NCBI GenBank assembly: GCA_039707465.1 | Contig: CM077647.1 | Span: 174,423,163-174,487,162 of the forward strand | Origin: Rhabdophis nuchalis | Taxonomy: Eukaryota > Chordata > Lepidosauria > Squamata > Natricidae | Direction: 5' to 3' | Length of the DNA: 64,000 nt | Shown: one piece after another, positions 34,054-44,273 of the stretch | How the letters are laid out: every line of letters starts with the position of its first letter | How positions within the stretch are numbered: position 1 is the stretch's first letter | Notes under the pieces: generated by a model | Told to the model about the DNA's origin: nothing | The model's database searches: none | What the model saw: only the letters and a program-made list of their open reading frames with translations | Translations under genes and position numbers: made by a program

Positions 34054-37000
34054 CTATTCAAGGCCGGCCAGTCGAAAGAGATGGGTCTTCAATTTTACAC
34101 GGAAGGAGCGGAGGTCGGTGGTCGTTCTAATATCAGGGGGAAGGTCGTTCCAGAGGGCCGGGCCCGCCACAGAGAGCGCCCTTCCCCTGGGCGTCGCCCG
34201 CTGACAAAGTCTAGTGGACGGCACCCGGAGAAGCCCCTCTCTGTGGGAGCGAATCGGTCGTGAGGATGTGTGGGGCAGGATCTGATCTTGCAGATAGCTA
34301 GGTCCCGAGCCATGGAGCGCTTTGAAGATGATAACTAACACCTTGAAGCGCACCCGGAAGACGACAGGTAGCCAGTGCAGCTCGCGCAAGAGCGGTGTTA
34401 CGTGGGCAAACCTAGAGGTGCCCATAATTGCTCGCGCGGCCGCATTCTGAACTAACTGAAGCCTCCGGGTGCACCTCAAGGGGAGCCCCATGTAGAGAGA
34501 GTTACAATAGTCCAGTCGGGATGTCACGAGGGCATGAGTGACTGTGCGAAGGGCGTCCCGATCCAATAGGGGGCGCAATTGGCGAACCAGGCGAACCTGG
34601 TAAAACGCCCTCCTGGCCACGGCTGTCACTTGCTCTTCCATAGACAGCCGGGTATCCAGGAGGACACCCAAATTGCGCGCCCCATCCACAGGGGCAAGAT
34701 GTTCGCCCCCTATGGCCAGCGTTGGAGAAAGCTGGTTGAATCGGGCAGCCGGAAACCACAGCCACTCGGTCTTGGTCGGGTTGAGCCTAAGTCCGTTACT
34801 TCCCATCCAGATCCGCACGGCTTCCAGGCACTGGCACATCACCGCTACGGCATCGTTGGGGTGGTTTGGGGTAGATATGTACAGCTGGGTGTCATCTGCG
34901 TACAGGTGGTACTCTACCCCAAAACCACGGATGATCTCACCCAACGGCTTCATATATGCATTAAACAGGAGAGGCGAGAGGACCGACCCCTGAGGCACCC
35001 CGCATGTGAGGGGTCTCGGGGTCGACCTCTGCTCTCCTGCCCGCACAAATTGCGATCGGCCAGAGAGGTAGGAGGAGAACCACCGCAAAACGGTGCCTCC
35101 CACCCCCAACCCCCCCAGCCGATGCAATAGGATACCATGGTCGATGGTATCGAAAGCCGCTGAGAGGTCTAATAGGACCAGGATGGAGGAACATCCCCCA
35201 TCTCTGGCCCTCCAGAGATCATCTACCAACGCGACCAATGCCGTCTCGGTGCTATGCCCGGGCCGAAAGCCGGACTGGCGCGGATCTAGATAGTCAACTT
35301 CCTCCAGGTGACGGGGAAACTGTTGTGCCACCACACTCTCAACAACCTTCGCCAAGAAGGGAAGGTTGGAGACTGGACGGTAGTTGTTCAAAATAGCTGG
35401 GTCCAAAGAGGGCTTCTTGAGGAGGGGCCTCACCATAGCCTCTTTTAGGGAGGCAGGCAAGGAACCCTCACTCAAGGATGCGTTGATAACCTCTTGGAGC
35501 CAGCCTCGTGTCACCTCCCAGGATGCCAGTACAAGCCAGGAGGGGCACGGGTCCAATGAACATGTGGTGGCTCGCAGTCGCCCACGTAACCTGTCCATAT
35601 CCTCGGAAGTAACGGGGTCAAACTCCTCCCAAACAAGATCTCCCTCGTGGCATCCCACTGGGCCATGAATGGGGGCTAGCTCACTCTGTATCTGGGCGGT
35701 TTTCTCCTGCAGAAAAATCACAAATTCCTCTGCCCTACCCTGTAACGGGGCTTCCCACTCCCTCTGTTGGAGGAGGGAACGGGTCACCCTAAACAGGGCG
35801 GCAGGGCGGTTTTCTGCGGATGCTATGAGGGTGGCACAATGATGACGTTTGGCCACCCTCAGCGCCACAATGTAAGTCCATAAATGGGCTCTTACCTGTG
35901 TCCGGTCAGATTCAGAGCGGCTAGCCCTCCATCTTCTCTCTAGGCATCTCTTGCGGCGTTTCATCACCCGCAGCCCCTCAGTAAACCAAGGAGCCAGGGT
36001 GGTTCGCCGCCGTGAGAGAGGCCGCAAGGGCGCGACCCGATCCAAGGCTCCCACGGCCGCACTATTCCATGCGGCCGTGAGGTCCTCCATCGGGGCGCGG
36101 GTCAGGGATACAGGAAATGGCCCAAGCGCTGTCTGGAACCCATCCGGGTCCATCAAGCGCCTGGGGCGGTACCAGATTGGTAACTCTGGTTCCGCCTCCC
36201 CGCGGAGGGGAGCAGCGGTCGGAAAGTCGAGTCGGAGAAGTGAGTGGTCTGACCATGACAAGGGTATGATGTCTATGTCCCCTGTACCCAGATCACTCTT
36301 CCATTGGCCCGAGACGAAGATGAGGTCCGGCGTATGTCCACCCTCATGGGTGGGGCCTTGAATTACTTGGGTCAGGTCCATGGCCGTCATGGAAGCCATG
36401 AACTCCCGAGCTACCACGGATGATTCGCCCAACGATGGCAGGTTAAAGTCCCCCATAACTATAAGTCTGGGGGTCTCCACTGCCACCGTAGCGATCACCT
36501 CCAGGAGCTCGGGCAGGGCTGCTGCTACATAGCGGGGAGCCAGGTATACAACCAGCAAGCCCAACTGCCTCCCTAGGCCCCACTTCATGCAGAGGGACTC
36601 ACAGCCAGAGGTCTGCGGCACAATGGTCTCTCTCGGCTCCAGGCCTTCCTTGATAATGACCGCTACCCCACCACCCCTGCCTAGGGCCCGCGGCTGATGA
36701 AATGCGCGGTAACCTGGTGGGCACATTTCAACGAGGGGATGACCTCCCTCGTGGCCCAACCAGGTCTCCGCAATTCCTACCAGGTCCGGCTCCCCCTCTG
36801 ACACAAGGTCACTAATGAGGGGGGCTTTGTTGACAACGGACCTGGCGTTGCAAAACATCAGCCGCAGACCCTGGCTCTGTATTCCCTGGCCACCTAGCCT
36901 GCGAGGGTTGTGGCACCCGACCGTTTGTAACCAACGGCTGCGTGCCACCAACCGGGAGGATGAAAATTGTCTCCCCTCGGTCCTGCCCTTCCCCACGACC

Positions 37001-37323
37001 CTCTGAATTGGTATGCCCTCCTGAGGAACGACTCGAATATCCCCCTGCCTTTCGCCTTCCGCTTCCCGCCGTCGACTGCTATCCTGGCCCTTACTACTAA
37101 TTGCTGTTTCCATCTCCATCTGTCTATATCTACCCCCCTCCCTTGAACCCCCTAAAAAAGATAATTTAAATAAGTTAAAAACTAAAAATCCCCTAAGGCC
37201 GCGCTTCGCCCATCTCTTCGGATTTACAATACCATCATCGAGATGTGCCCTAGATAAATCAAGGGGCAATACCTGCGAGAGCGGGGACTCTCGCAGCGAT
37301 AGCAGGCTTGCTCTGGAATACAT
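34054..37323 (-). CDS. L2-type LINE endonuclease-reverse transcriptase, 1089 aa
   Basis: A single open frame with both enzymatic domains. An apurinic-type endonuclease occupies about residues 120-365 (FCNARSV, AETWL, VMGDFNLPS near 292, PTHEGGHTPDLIF, SWSDHSLL near 357). A reverse transcriptase spans about 640-900 (LLDLSAAFDTIDH near 727, [27 protein letters not shown] near 810), followed by a C-terminal region with [14 protein letters not shown] and ALWNDLPPDI. The enzymes nick DNA and copy the element's RNA in place. All visible catalytic motifs are kept, unlike every other copy in the window. Start: the ATG matches the start context of the copy at 32254. Activity is inferred, not shown. 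Confidence 0.9.
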   Translation of the reverse strand: MYSRASLLSLRESPLSQVLPLDLSRAHLDDGIVNPKRWAKRGLRGFLVFNLFKLSFLGGSREGGRYRQMEMETAISSKGQDSSRRREAEGERQGDIRVVPQEGIPIQRVVGKGRTEGRQFSSSRLVARSRWLQTVGCHNPRRLGGQGIQSQGLRLMFCNARSVVNKAPLISDLVSEGEPDLVGIAETWLGHEGGHPLVEMCPPGYRAFHQPRALGRGGGVAVIIKEGLEPRETIVPQTSGCESLCMKWGLGRQLGLLVVYLAPRYVAAALPELLEVIATVAVETPRLIVMGDFNLPSLGESSVVAREFMASMTAMDLTQVIQGPTHEGGHTPDLIFVSGQWKSDLGTGDIDIIPLSWSDHSLLRLDFPTAAPLRGEAEPELPIWYRPRRLMDPDGFQTALGPFPVSLTRAPMEDLTAAWNSAAVGALDRVAPLRPLSRRRTTLAPWFTEGLRVMKRRKRCLERRWRASRSESDRTQVRAHLWTYIVALRVAKRHHCATLIASAENRPAALFRVTRSLLQQREWEAPLQGRAEEFVIFLQEKTAQIQSELAPIHGPVGCHEGDLVWEEFDPVTSEDMDRLRGRLRATTCSLDPCPSWLVLASWEVTRGWLQEVINASLSEGSLPASLKEAMVRPLLKKPSLDPAILNNYRPVSNLPFLAKVVESVVAQQFPRHLEEVDYLDPRQSGFRPGHSTETALVALVDDLWRARDGGCSSILVLLDLSAAFDTIDHGILLHRLGGLGVGGTVLRWFSSYLSGRSQFVRAGEQRSTPRPLTCGVPQGSVLSPLLFNAYMKPLGEIIRGFGVEYHLYADDTQLYISTPNHPNDAVAVMCQCLEAVRIWMGSNGLRLNPTKTEWLWFPAARFNQLSPTLAIGGEHLAPVDGARNLGVLLDTRLSMEEQVTAVARRAFYQVRLVRQLRPLLDRDALRTVTHALVTSRLDYCNSLYMGLPLRCTRRLQLVQNAAARAIMGTSRFAHVTPLLRELHWLPVVFRVRFKVLVIIFKALHGSGPSYLQDQILPHTSSRPIRSHREGLLRVPSTRLCQRATPRGRALSVAGPALWNDLPPDIRTTTDLRSFRVKLKTHLFRLAGLE

Positions 37324-37715
37324 TTTTAAATATTTTTAAATAGATAATTAAAATTCAATAATTACATATATAAAACTCGGGTGGGTATGGGAACAATACA
37401 GATGTTAAAAAGCACAGATGTTAAAAGTCGTTGGCAGTTGGTTAAAAACAATTCACACAAGTCAATTCATTAGATGGTAAAATGAAATCAGGTGAAATAA
37501 AGTGCAGGATGGGTTCAATTGGTAAATAGATGTAATTAAATTAAATTAGATAGTTCGCAACGATGACCATTGGGGTGACCATAACTGATTGCTGTCACAT
37601 GTTCTTTTTTAAGACAGTCAGTCAGTCAGTCAGTTCTTCCGGGCTTGTTAAGGCCTTGGTGGTGTAATTCTCCCAAACTTGGGAGAGTGACCATGGGGGG
37701 AAGATGAAATTTTCA

Positions 37716-38110
37716 GTGGTCAGCGGTCGTCCACATCCACCTCGGCGCTCTCACCGCCGCAATCCCGCGTCACCGCCTTCGCCAAAGGCCTCTCGGCGCT
37801 CCCACCGCCGTCAGCCTGGCCTCCAGCAGCCGCCTCTCCGCTACCACCACATGGCTCTCTCACAGCCACCACCTTCCGCCTTTCCCCAACCAGTTCCTCA
37901 GTCGCCGCCTTCGTCGCTCGCCTTCCGGCGCTCCCACCGCCGTCGACTCGGCCTCCAGCGGCAACCTCTCCCCTCCACACTCTCCGCTCTCTCTCTCCAC
38001 CTTCTCCACTCCAACAAACCAGCATCTCCGCCACCTCCGCCATCTTCCTCCACGCCTCTCTCACCATTCCCGCTGGCCACCGGTGCTCTCACCACCGCTT
38101 CACCCACATC
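37716..38110 (-). promoter_or_regulatory. CpG-rich 5' region of the intact LINE
   Basis: Clearly richer in CpG than its surroundings, with a twofold repeated unit. In LINEs an internal promoter lies in the 5' UTR, and this is the only candidate here. The ORF on the + strand across it (PPPSPKASRRSHRR-like) is low complexity. Confidence 0.5.
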
Positions 38111-38159
38111 CCTGGACTGTTATATTAAAATAATCACATTCTCAAGATCCACAACTTTC

Positions 38160-38595
38160 TTTCAGCCCCTTGTAATTAAGATTTCTTTTTTTATCAAGTT
38201 TTTTTTATTTATTTTATAACATATAAAAATTCCATTTTCAATTAAACAGTGTATTGTCTGGGTACAAATAGTTTTAGGAGATACTAATCAAGATATTTAC
38301 AACAATGTACATTACATTAATATTGATTCTATAATAATAGTAATAGTAATAATGAAGGTGTTTATTTACCTATCTATTTTAACATACTTCCCTCATATCA
38401 TTGATCCTTTCCTTATATTTCCCTGTTTCTAACTCCTATTTTTATCAGCTAACTATTGGTAAAATAAATCCCAGGTCAAAACAAATATTCAGTTTCTTTC
38501 TTTTCCTTAATTATAAGTGTTAGCCTATCCATTCCTGCACTTTCTAGCATTTTTAATCACATTTTTGTCTGTAGTATCAATTATAATAATTTTAA
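38160..38595 (-). mobile_element. L1 3' fragment, first part
   Basis: AT-rich minus-strand L1 tail. It shares phrases with 20640-20790 (attggtaaaat, ttccttaattat, tttctgcac). Its continuation is at 39262. Confidence 0.6.
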
Positions 38596-38599
38596 TAAT

Positions 38600-39255
38600 A
38601 ATAACAACAATGATATTTGTTTAACCAATTTAACATACCTTCCTTATACCACTGATCCTTTCATTGTGGGCTTGGACAACCTACGGTCTGACCTAAGCAT
38701 AGTACATAAAATAATCTACTACAATGTTCTACCTGTCAATGACTACTTCAGCTTCAACCGCAATAATCACGAGCAGACAAAAGACACAAACTCAAGATAA
38801 ACTACTCCCAACTCAATTACAGAAAATACGACTTCAGCAACAGAGTGGTCAATGCCTGGAATGCACTACTTCAGGGGTTCCCAACCTTTGCAACTTTAAG
38901 TCTGAAGGACTTCAGCTTCCAGAATTCTCCAGCCAGCAATGCTGGCTAGAGAATTCTGGGAACTGAAGTCCTTCAGACTTAAAGTTGCAAAGGTTGGAGA
39001 CCCCTGCACTACCTGACAATGTTGTTACATCCTCAAGCCCCTATAACTTTAACCTTAAACTGTCAACTGTTGCCCCCACCCCATTCCTGAGAGGTCAGTA
39101 GGGGTGTGCATAAGCATACCAGCATGCCTAACATTCCTCTCCTACTGTCCACATTTAGCGGACACAAAAGCATACCCATTTTGTGTATTCTGATTCATGT
39201 TTATTCTTATTCCTGTTATCTTGTACATGAGTGACAAAATAAATAAATGAATAAA
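38600..39255 (+). mobile_element. LINE 3' fragment of uncertain clade
   Basis: The + strand reads LSIVHKIIYYNVLPVNDYFSF-like sequence. This is the sense version of the minus-strand fragment in intron 2 of the receptors (LSVVHKIIYYNVLPVN in copy C). It ends in a taaataaatgaataaa tail and separates two pieces of an L1 fragment. Confidence 0.6.
38871..39006. mobile_element. Palindromic hAT-type MITE, about 136 bp
   Basis: The two halves are near-perfect reverse complements (caggggttcccaacctttgc and its partner ending in gacccctg). The flanks gcactact (38863-38870) and gcactacc (39006-39013) look like an 8-bp target duplication, as made by hAT transposases. It has no coding capacity. Confidence 0.85.
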
Positions 39256-39261
39256 AATAGA

Positions 39262-39494
39262 TATAGTTCTCTATTTCTAGCTCCTGTCATTGATAAAATC
39301 AGTCCCAAGTCAAAACATAGGCAGTTTCTTTCTTTTCTTTAATTATAAATGTTAGCCTGTCCATTTCTGCACTTTCTAATAATTTTTTAAATCCCATTTT
39401 AATCTGCTGGGATCTCTTCACTTTTCCATTCTTGTGCAAATACAATACTAGCTACAGTCAAGGCATGCAAAATCAGATTAAGATTTCTGCAACC
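39262..39494 (-). mobile_element. L1 3' fragment, second part
   Basis: Continues the L1 tail interrupted at 38595 (ttaattataaatgttagcct and cacttttccattcttgtgca). Confidence 0.55.
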
Positions 39495-42145
39495 TAACAA
39501 GTGGGGCCTAGGAAGGCAGCTGGGCTTGCTGATTGTGTACCTGGCTCCCCGCTATGTATCAGCAGCCCTGCCCGAGCTCCTTGAGGTGATCGCCGAGATG
39601 GCGGTTGAGACCCCCAGACTGTTAGTCATGGGGGATTTCAACCTGCCATTGGTAGGCGAAACATCCGAGATAGCTCGGGAGTTCATGGCCTCCATGACTG
39701 CCATGGACCTGACCCAATTAATACATGACCCCACGCACACTGGGACACACACACTGGATCTAGTTTTTGCCTCCGGCCAGTGGATGAGTGATCTTAGATT
39801 AGGGGTTTAGTCATCGAACCCCTATCATGATCAGATCATTCTCTCCTCCGGCTCAACTTTCCAACCGCTGCACCCCACTGCGGGGAGGCAGAACCAGAAG
39901 TACGGAGATGGTTCCGCCCCAGGCGCCTGATGGACCCAGAGAGGTTCTAGACAGAGCTTGGGCCAATACCTGAGTCCCTGATCCGCGACTCAACTGAGGA
40001 CCTAGTGGCTGCCTGGAATAGTGTGTAGTGTGGCCATGGGGGCCCTGGATTGAGTCGTGCATTTGCGGCCTCTCACTCGGCATCAGTCTACCTTGGCTCC
40101 TTGGTTCTCAGAGAAGCTGAGAGGGATGAAATGCTGTAAGAGATGTCTAGAGAATATTTGGAGGTCTACTCGCGCCGAATCTGACCAAACATGGGCAAGG
40201 TCGCATTTACGGACCTACCTTGTGGCGATAAGAGCGGCAAAACAAGTGTATCTCGCCGCTCTTATCGCATCTGCAGATAACCGCCCTGCCGCCCTGTTTA
40301 GAGTGACCCACTCCCTCCTTCACCAGAGGTCGCGGGAAGCTCCTTTGTAGGGTCGTGCAGAGGAATTTGGATGTTATCTGCATGATAAAATCGTTCAGAT
40401 CCGGGACGAGTTGGCCTCCGACTGGGTTAGTCCGGATGGGCTGACAGACGCAGGTCTTCAGATTGTTGTTTGGGCTGCGTTTGATCCTGTAACTCCTGAT
40501 GACATGGACAGGATACTGGGGCAGCTGAATGCCACCACATGTTTATTGGACCCATGTCCCTCCTGGCTTGTACTGGCCTCCCGGGAGGTTACACGTGGCT
40601 GGCTCCAGGGAATTGTTAACACTTCTTTGAGTGAGGGGTTCTTACCGACTGTCTTGAAGGAGGCGGTGGTGAGACCCCTCCTCAAGAAGCCCTCCCTGGA
40701 CCCAGCTGTGTTAGCCAACTACCGTCCAGTCTCCAACCTTCGCTTTCTTGCGAAGGTTGTTGAGAGTGTGGTGGCACGACAGTTCCCCCAGCACCTGGAG
40801 GAAACTGTCTATCTAGGCTCACGCCAGTCTGGCTTCCGTCCTGGGTGCAGCATGGAGATAGCATTGGTCGCGTTGGTAGATGATCTCTGGAGGGCTCGGA
40901 ATAGAGGTTGTTCCTCTATCCTGGTCCTATTAGATCTCTCAGTGGCTTTTGATACCATCGACCATTGCACCAGCTTGGGGGGGGGGTTGGGGTTGGGAGG
41001 CACCTCTCTGACCGGTCGCAATTTGTGTTGGCAGGAGGGCAGAGGTCGGCATCGAGGCCCCTTACATGTGGGGTGCCTTAGGGGTCGGTTCTCTCGCCCC
41101 TCCTGTTCAACATCTATATGAAGCCGCTGGGTAAGATCATCCGTGGTTTTGGAGTAGAGTTCCACCAGTATGCTGATGACACCCAGCTGTACATCTCTAC
41201 CCCTAACCACCCCAAAGATGGGGTGTCAAAGTGATGTCCCGGTGCATGGAGGCCATCCGAGTCTGGATGGGGAGAAACAGGCTCCGACTCAACCCGTCCA
41301 AGACCGAGTGTCTGTGGTTTCCGGCCTCACGACATAGCCAGTTGGTTCCATCTCTGGCTATCGTGGGCGAGTTATTAGCTCCCGCAGAGAGGGCCCGCAA
41401 CTTGGGCTTCCTCCTGGACTCTCGGCTATCGTTGGATGACCATTTGACAGCTGTAGCCAGGTTTTTTTTTATCAATTCCACCTGATATGCCAGTTGCGCC
41501 CCTTTCTGGATTGTGATACCCTACACACAGTCACTCAAGCCCTCATCACCTCCCGCCTGGACTATTGTAATGCTCTCTTCATGGGGCTGCCCTTGAGATG
41601 CACCTGGAGGCTCCAGTTAGTTCAGAATGCGGCCACGCGGGGGATTCTTGGAGTCTCAAGATACTCCCATGTAACACCTCTCCTGCGCAAGCTGCACTGG
41701 CTGCCTGTGGCCTTCCGGGTGCGCTTCAAGGTACTAGTGACCATCTTTAAAGGGCTCCATGGCATAGGTCCTGCTTATTTGCAGGACTGCCTCCTACCAC
41801 ATACCTCCCTTCGACCTGTCCACTCCCACAGGGAGGACCTCCTGAGGGTGCCGTCGACCGGTTAATGCCAGCTGGCGACTCCCAGGGGAAGAGCCTTCTC
41901 TGTGGCAGGGCCTGCCCTCTGGAATGACTTGCCCCCAACCTTCGTACAATTACGGACCTACGGCTCTTTCGCCTGGGATTAAAAACATATTTTTTCATGT
42001 GGCCGGCCTGTTATAGTCTTTTATTATTGATTTTTAGTTAGGGTTTTAATTATGAATTTTAGCACAGGTTTTAAAATTGATTTAATGTATTTTTAACCAT
42101 GTTTGATTGTATTTATGACTTCTGTTTTATTATTCCTGTGCACCG
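39495..42145 (+). mobile_element. L2-type LINE, degenerate copy
   Basis: Starts inside the endonuclease (LLIVYLAPRYVSAALPELLE, VMGDFNLPLVG) and runs through the reverse transcriptase to the 3' UTR (ctgtgcaccgccctgagtcc at about 42138). The ORF is broken into at least five pieces (39526-39810, 40057-40350, 40411-41121, 41231-41485, 41494-41865). A deletion after FDTIDH removes part of the palm. Confidence 0.9.
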
Positions 42146-42149
42146 CCCT

Positions 42150-42850
42150 GAGTCCCATCTCGCCTTGACTATTGCAATGCTCTTCACATGGGTCTCCCCT
42201 TGAGGTGCATCCGGAGGCTCCAGTTAGTCCAGAACGCGGCCGCACGGGGGATTTCGGGAACATCTCGAAGTTCCCATGTAACACCTCTCCTGCGCGAGCT
42301 GCACTGGCTACTGGTGGCCTTCCGGGTGCGCTTCAAGGTGCTTGTTACCATCTTTAAATCGCTCCATGGCTCGTGGCCTAGTTACTTGCGGGACCGCCTC
42401 CTGCCACATACCTCCCACCGACCGATTCGCTCCCACAGAGAGGGCCTTCTTAGGGTGCTGACTGCCGGTCAATGCCGGCTGGCGACGCCCAGGAACAGGG
42501 CCTTCTCTGTGGCAGGGCCTCCCCTCTGGAACGACCTCCCCCCCGAACTTCGCACCATCACTGACCTTCCCCTCTTCCGCCGCTCACTTAAGACACTTCT
42601 TTTTCAGCAAGCTGGACTGGCGTAGAACTTGAATTTTAGAACAATAGAGCTTCAGCCAAGTTAGATAGGTTTTTTAATGGGAACTTTAGCACAGGTTTTC
42701 TATTTAATTTCTTTTAAATTCTTGTACATTGTTATTTATTGTACATTTTTTAATGTCCTGTGCACCGCCCAGAGTCCGTCTCGATGGAGATTGGTGCGGT
42801 TAACTAATTGAATGAATGAATGAATAAACAAACAAACAAACAAACAAACA
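42150..42850 (+). mobile_element. L2-type LINE 3' part, 5'-truncated
   Basis: Abuts the previous copy. The frame 42188-42625 ([20 protein letters not shown] to LLFQQAGLA) is intact to its stop. The 3' UTR ends in (TGAA)n and (CAAA)n repeats, after which the V2R-C 5' flank begins. Confidence 0.88.
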
Positions 42851-43194
42851 AAATTATCTCCTACAGGAATCACCATTTTTTGTCAACTGGGCAAAAACTT
42901 CAAAGCCTTCACAGGAGGCTATTTCAATTCAACAACAATCAATGTATCTTGAACCCCAGGGGGAATTTGCACAAGCATAATAATGGCTTTGGGTCAGAGT
43001 CCTTTCTACAGATTTTCTCCCCTTTATTATCCTCTGTCAGAGTATGTGTTCAAACCCTGATGCAATTCAAGAAATTAATTGGCAATCTCAGGGACATCCT
43101 AATACCCAATCATAGGTTTTATGATTATGTGCCCTCTCAGATATAAACCTTGAAGAAATCACAATGAAAGACAGAGACATTTTCATGAGTGCAG

Positions 43195-43391
43195 ATGTTG
43201 CTCCTCCTAGTATTCCTTGTGAAGAAAATAGGGACGCTGAGCTGCCCTGAGAGTGATGCTTTCCTTATTCCTCATGAGTGGTACCAGCCTGGTGATCTTG
43301 TCATTGGTGGGATGGTGTCCCACATCTTTTACAACCTTTTTGGAATTGATTTTAAAGAATATCCTTCTATAACACCTTATGACATACCAAA
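43195..43391 (+). CDS. V2R-C exon 1
   Basis: ATG present; [20 protein letters not shown], then [19 protein letters not shown]. Resembles copy B. Confidence 0.88.
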
Positions 43392-43781
43392 GTAAGGATT
43401 TCTTCTTCTTCTTCTAATCTTAATCTGTCCCCCCAAATTTGCTTATGTGAGTATAAATATAGGCTTTATATCTAGTCCTTCAAATGTTTCCAGTTATGGG
43501 AAAATACACTTTTTGGTTTTTTTTACTTGATTGTAAAGTACTTGAAATATAATATATAAAATGTTGGTGCAAAACATCTTTTGAAGGACGTTTGTAATTT
43601 TTGTAAAATCTGTGTCATCGTTCTTAACAAAATACATACAATAAATGACTAATAGAACTGTTTTTGTTGTACATATGTTGTTGTACAAGTTATTCAGCAT
43701 TTTAGAAAACTCATTACTTTCCTACTTTCATGATCTATTTTCTACTTTCCTATTGTCATGGTCTTTTTAAATCCTTTGCAG

Positions 43782-44073
43782 TATAATAATGAAGTTCTAC
43801 CAGCACATCCTTGCCTTGGCATTTGCTGTCAAAGAGATCAATGAGGACTCTCAGATCTTACCTAATGTCACTCTTGGGTTCCACATCTATGACAGTTACA
43901 GCAACCCAAGGATGACCTATCGAACCACTCTGGACCTGCTTTTCAAATCCAAGAAATTTGTCCCTAATTACAAATGTGACAGCCAGAAGAATCTCATGGC
44001 TATCATTGGGGGACTGGATTTTGTCACATCATTTCATATAGCCGAAATTGCAGGACTCTTCAAGATTCCACAA
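43782..44073 (+). CDS. V2R-C exon 2
   Basis: Open, joined in phase (acceptor tttgcag, donor gtaagt). Shares DSYSNP and GLDFVTS with copy B. Confidence 0.9.
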
Positions 44074-44261
44074 GTAAGTTCTCAAGGTGTTGAGAAGAAA
44101 ATTCTTAATCTTATTGTTGTTGTGGAATAATTAATACACATCACAAATTAGGCTTAGTTTTGTGTTAATACAGTATGTGTTGATATGTTGTACATGGCTT
44201 AATATCAAATACTTAGCATTGTTTTCTGAAACTACCAGGCCAGTTACACAAAGTGACTTTC

Positions 44262-44273
44262 AGGAGTAGCTGA
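44262..44273. repeat. Target site duplication, left of L1
   Basis: aggagtagctga, repeated at 47847-47858 right after the A-tail. Copy A has it once, at about 3901-3912. Confidence 0.9.

Larger units (their letters stand above)
33855..38130 (-). mobile_element. Near full-length L2-type LINE with intact ORF
   Basis: On the minus strand: a GC- and CpG-rich 5' region (38110-37716), an AT-rich leader (37715-37324), an uninterrupted ORF (37323-34054), a 3' UTR with the signature gggacccggggcggtgcaca (as read on the + strand), and a (TTA)n tail at 33855-33882. The 5' region holds two related units about 165 bp apart, each around ctggaggcc and cggcggtgggagcgcc. No target duplication was found, so the exact 5' end is approximate. 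Confidence 0.88.

Noticed and set aside
37704..38219. 171-codon proline/serine-rich ORF
   Set aside because: It lies antisense to the CpG-rich 5' region of the intact LINE and has no domain. Open frames are expected from the composition.
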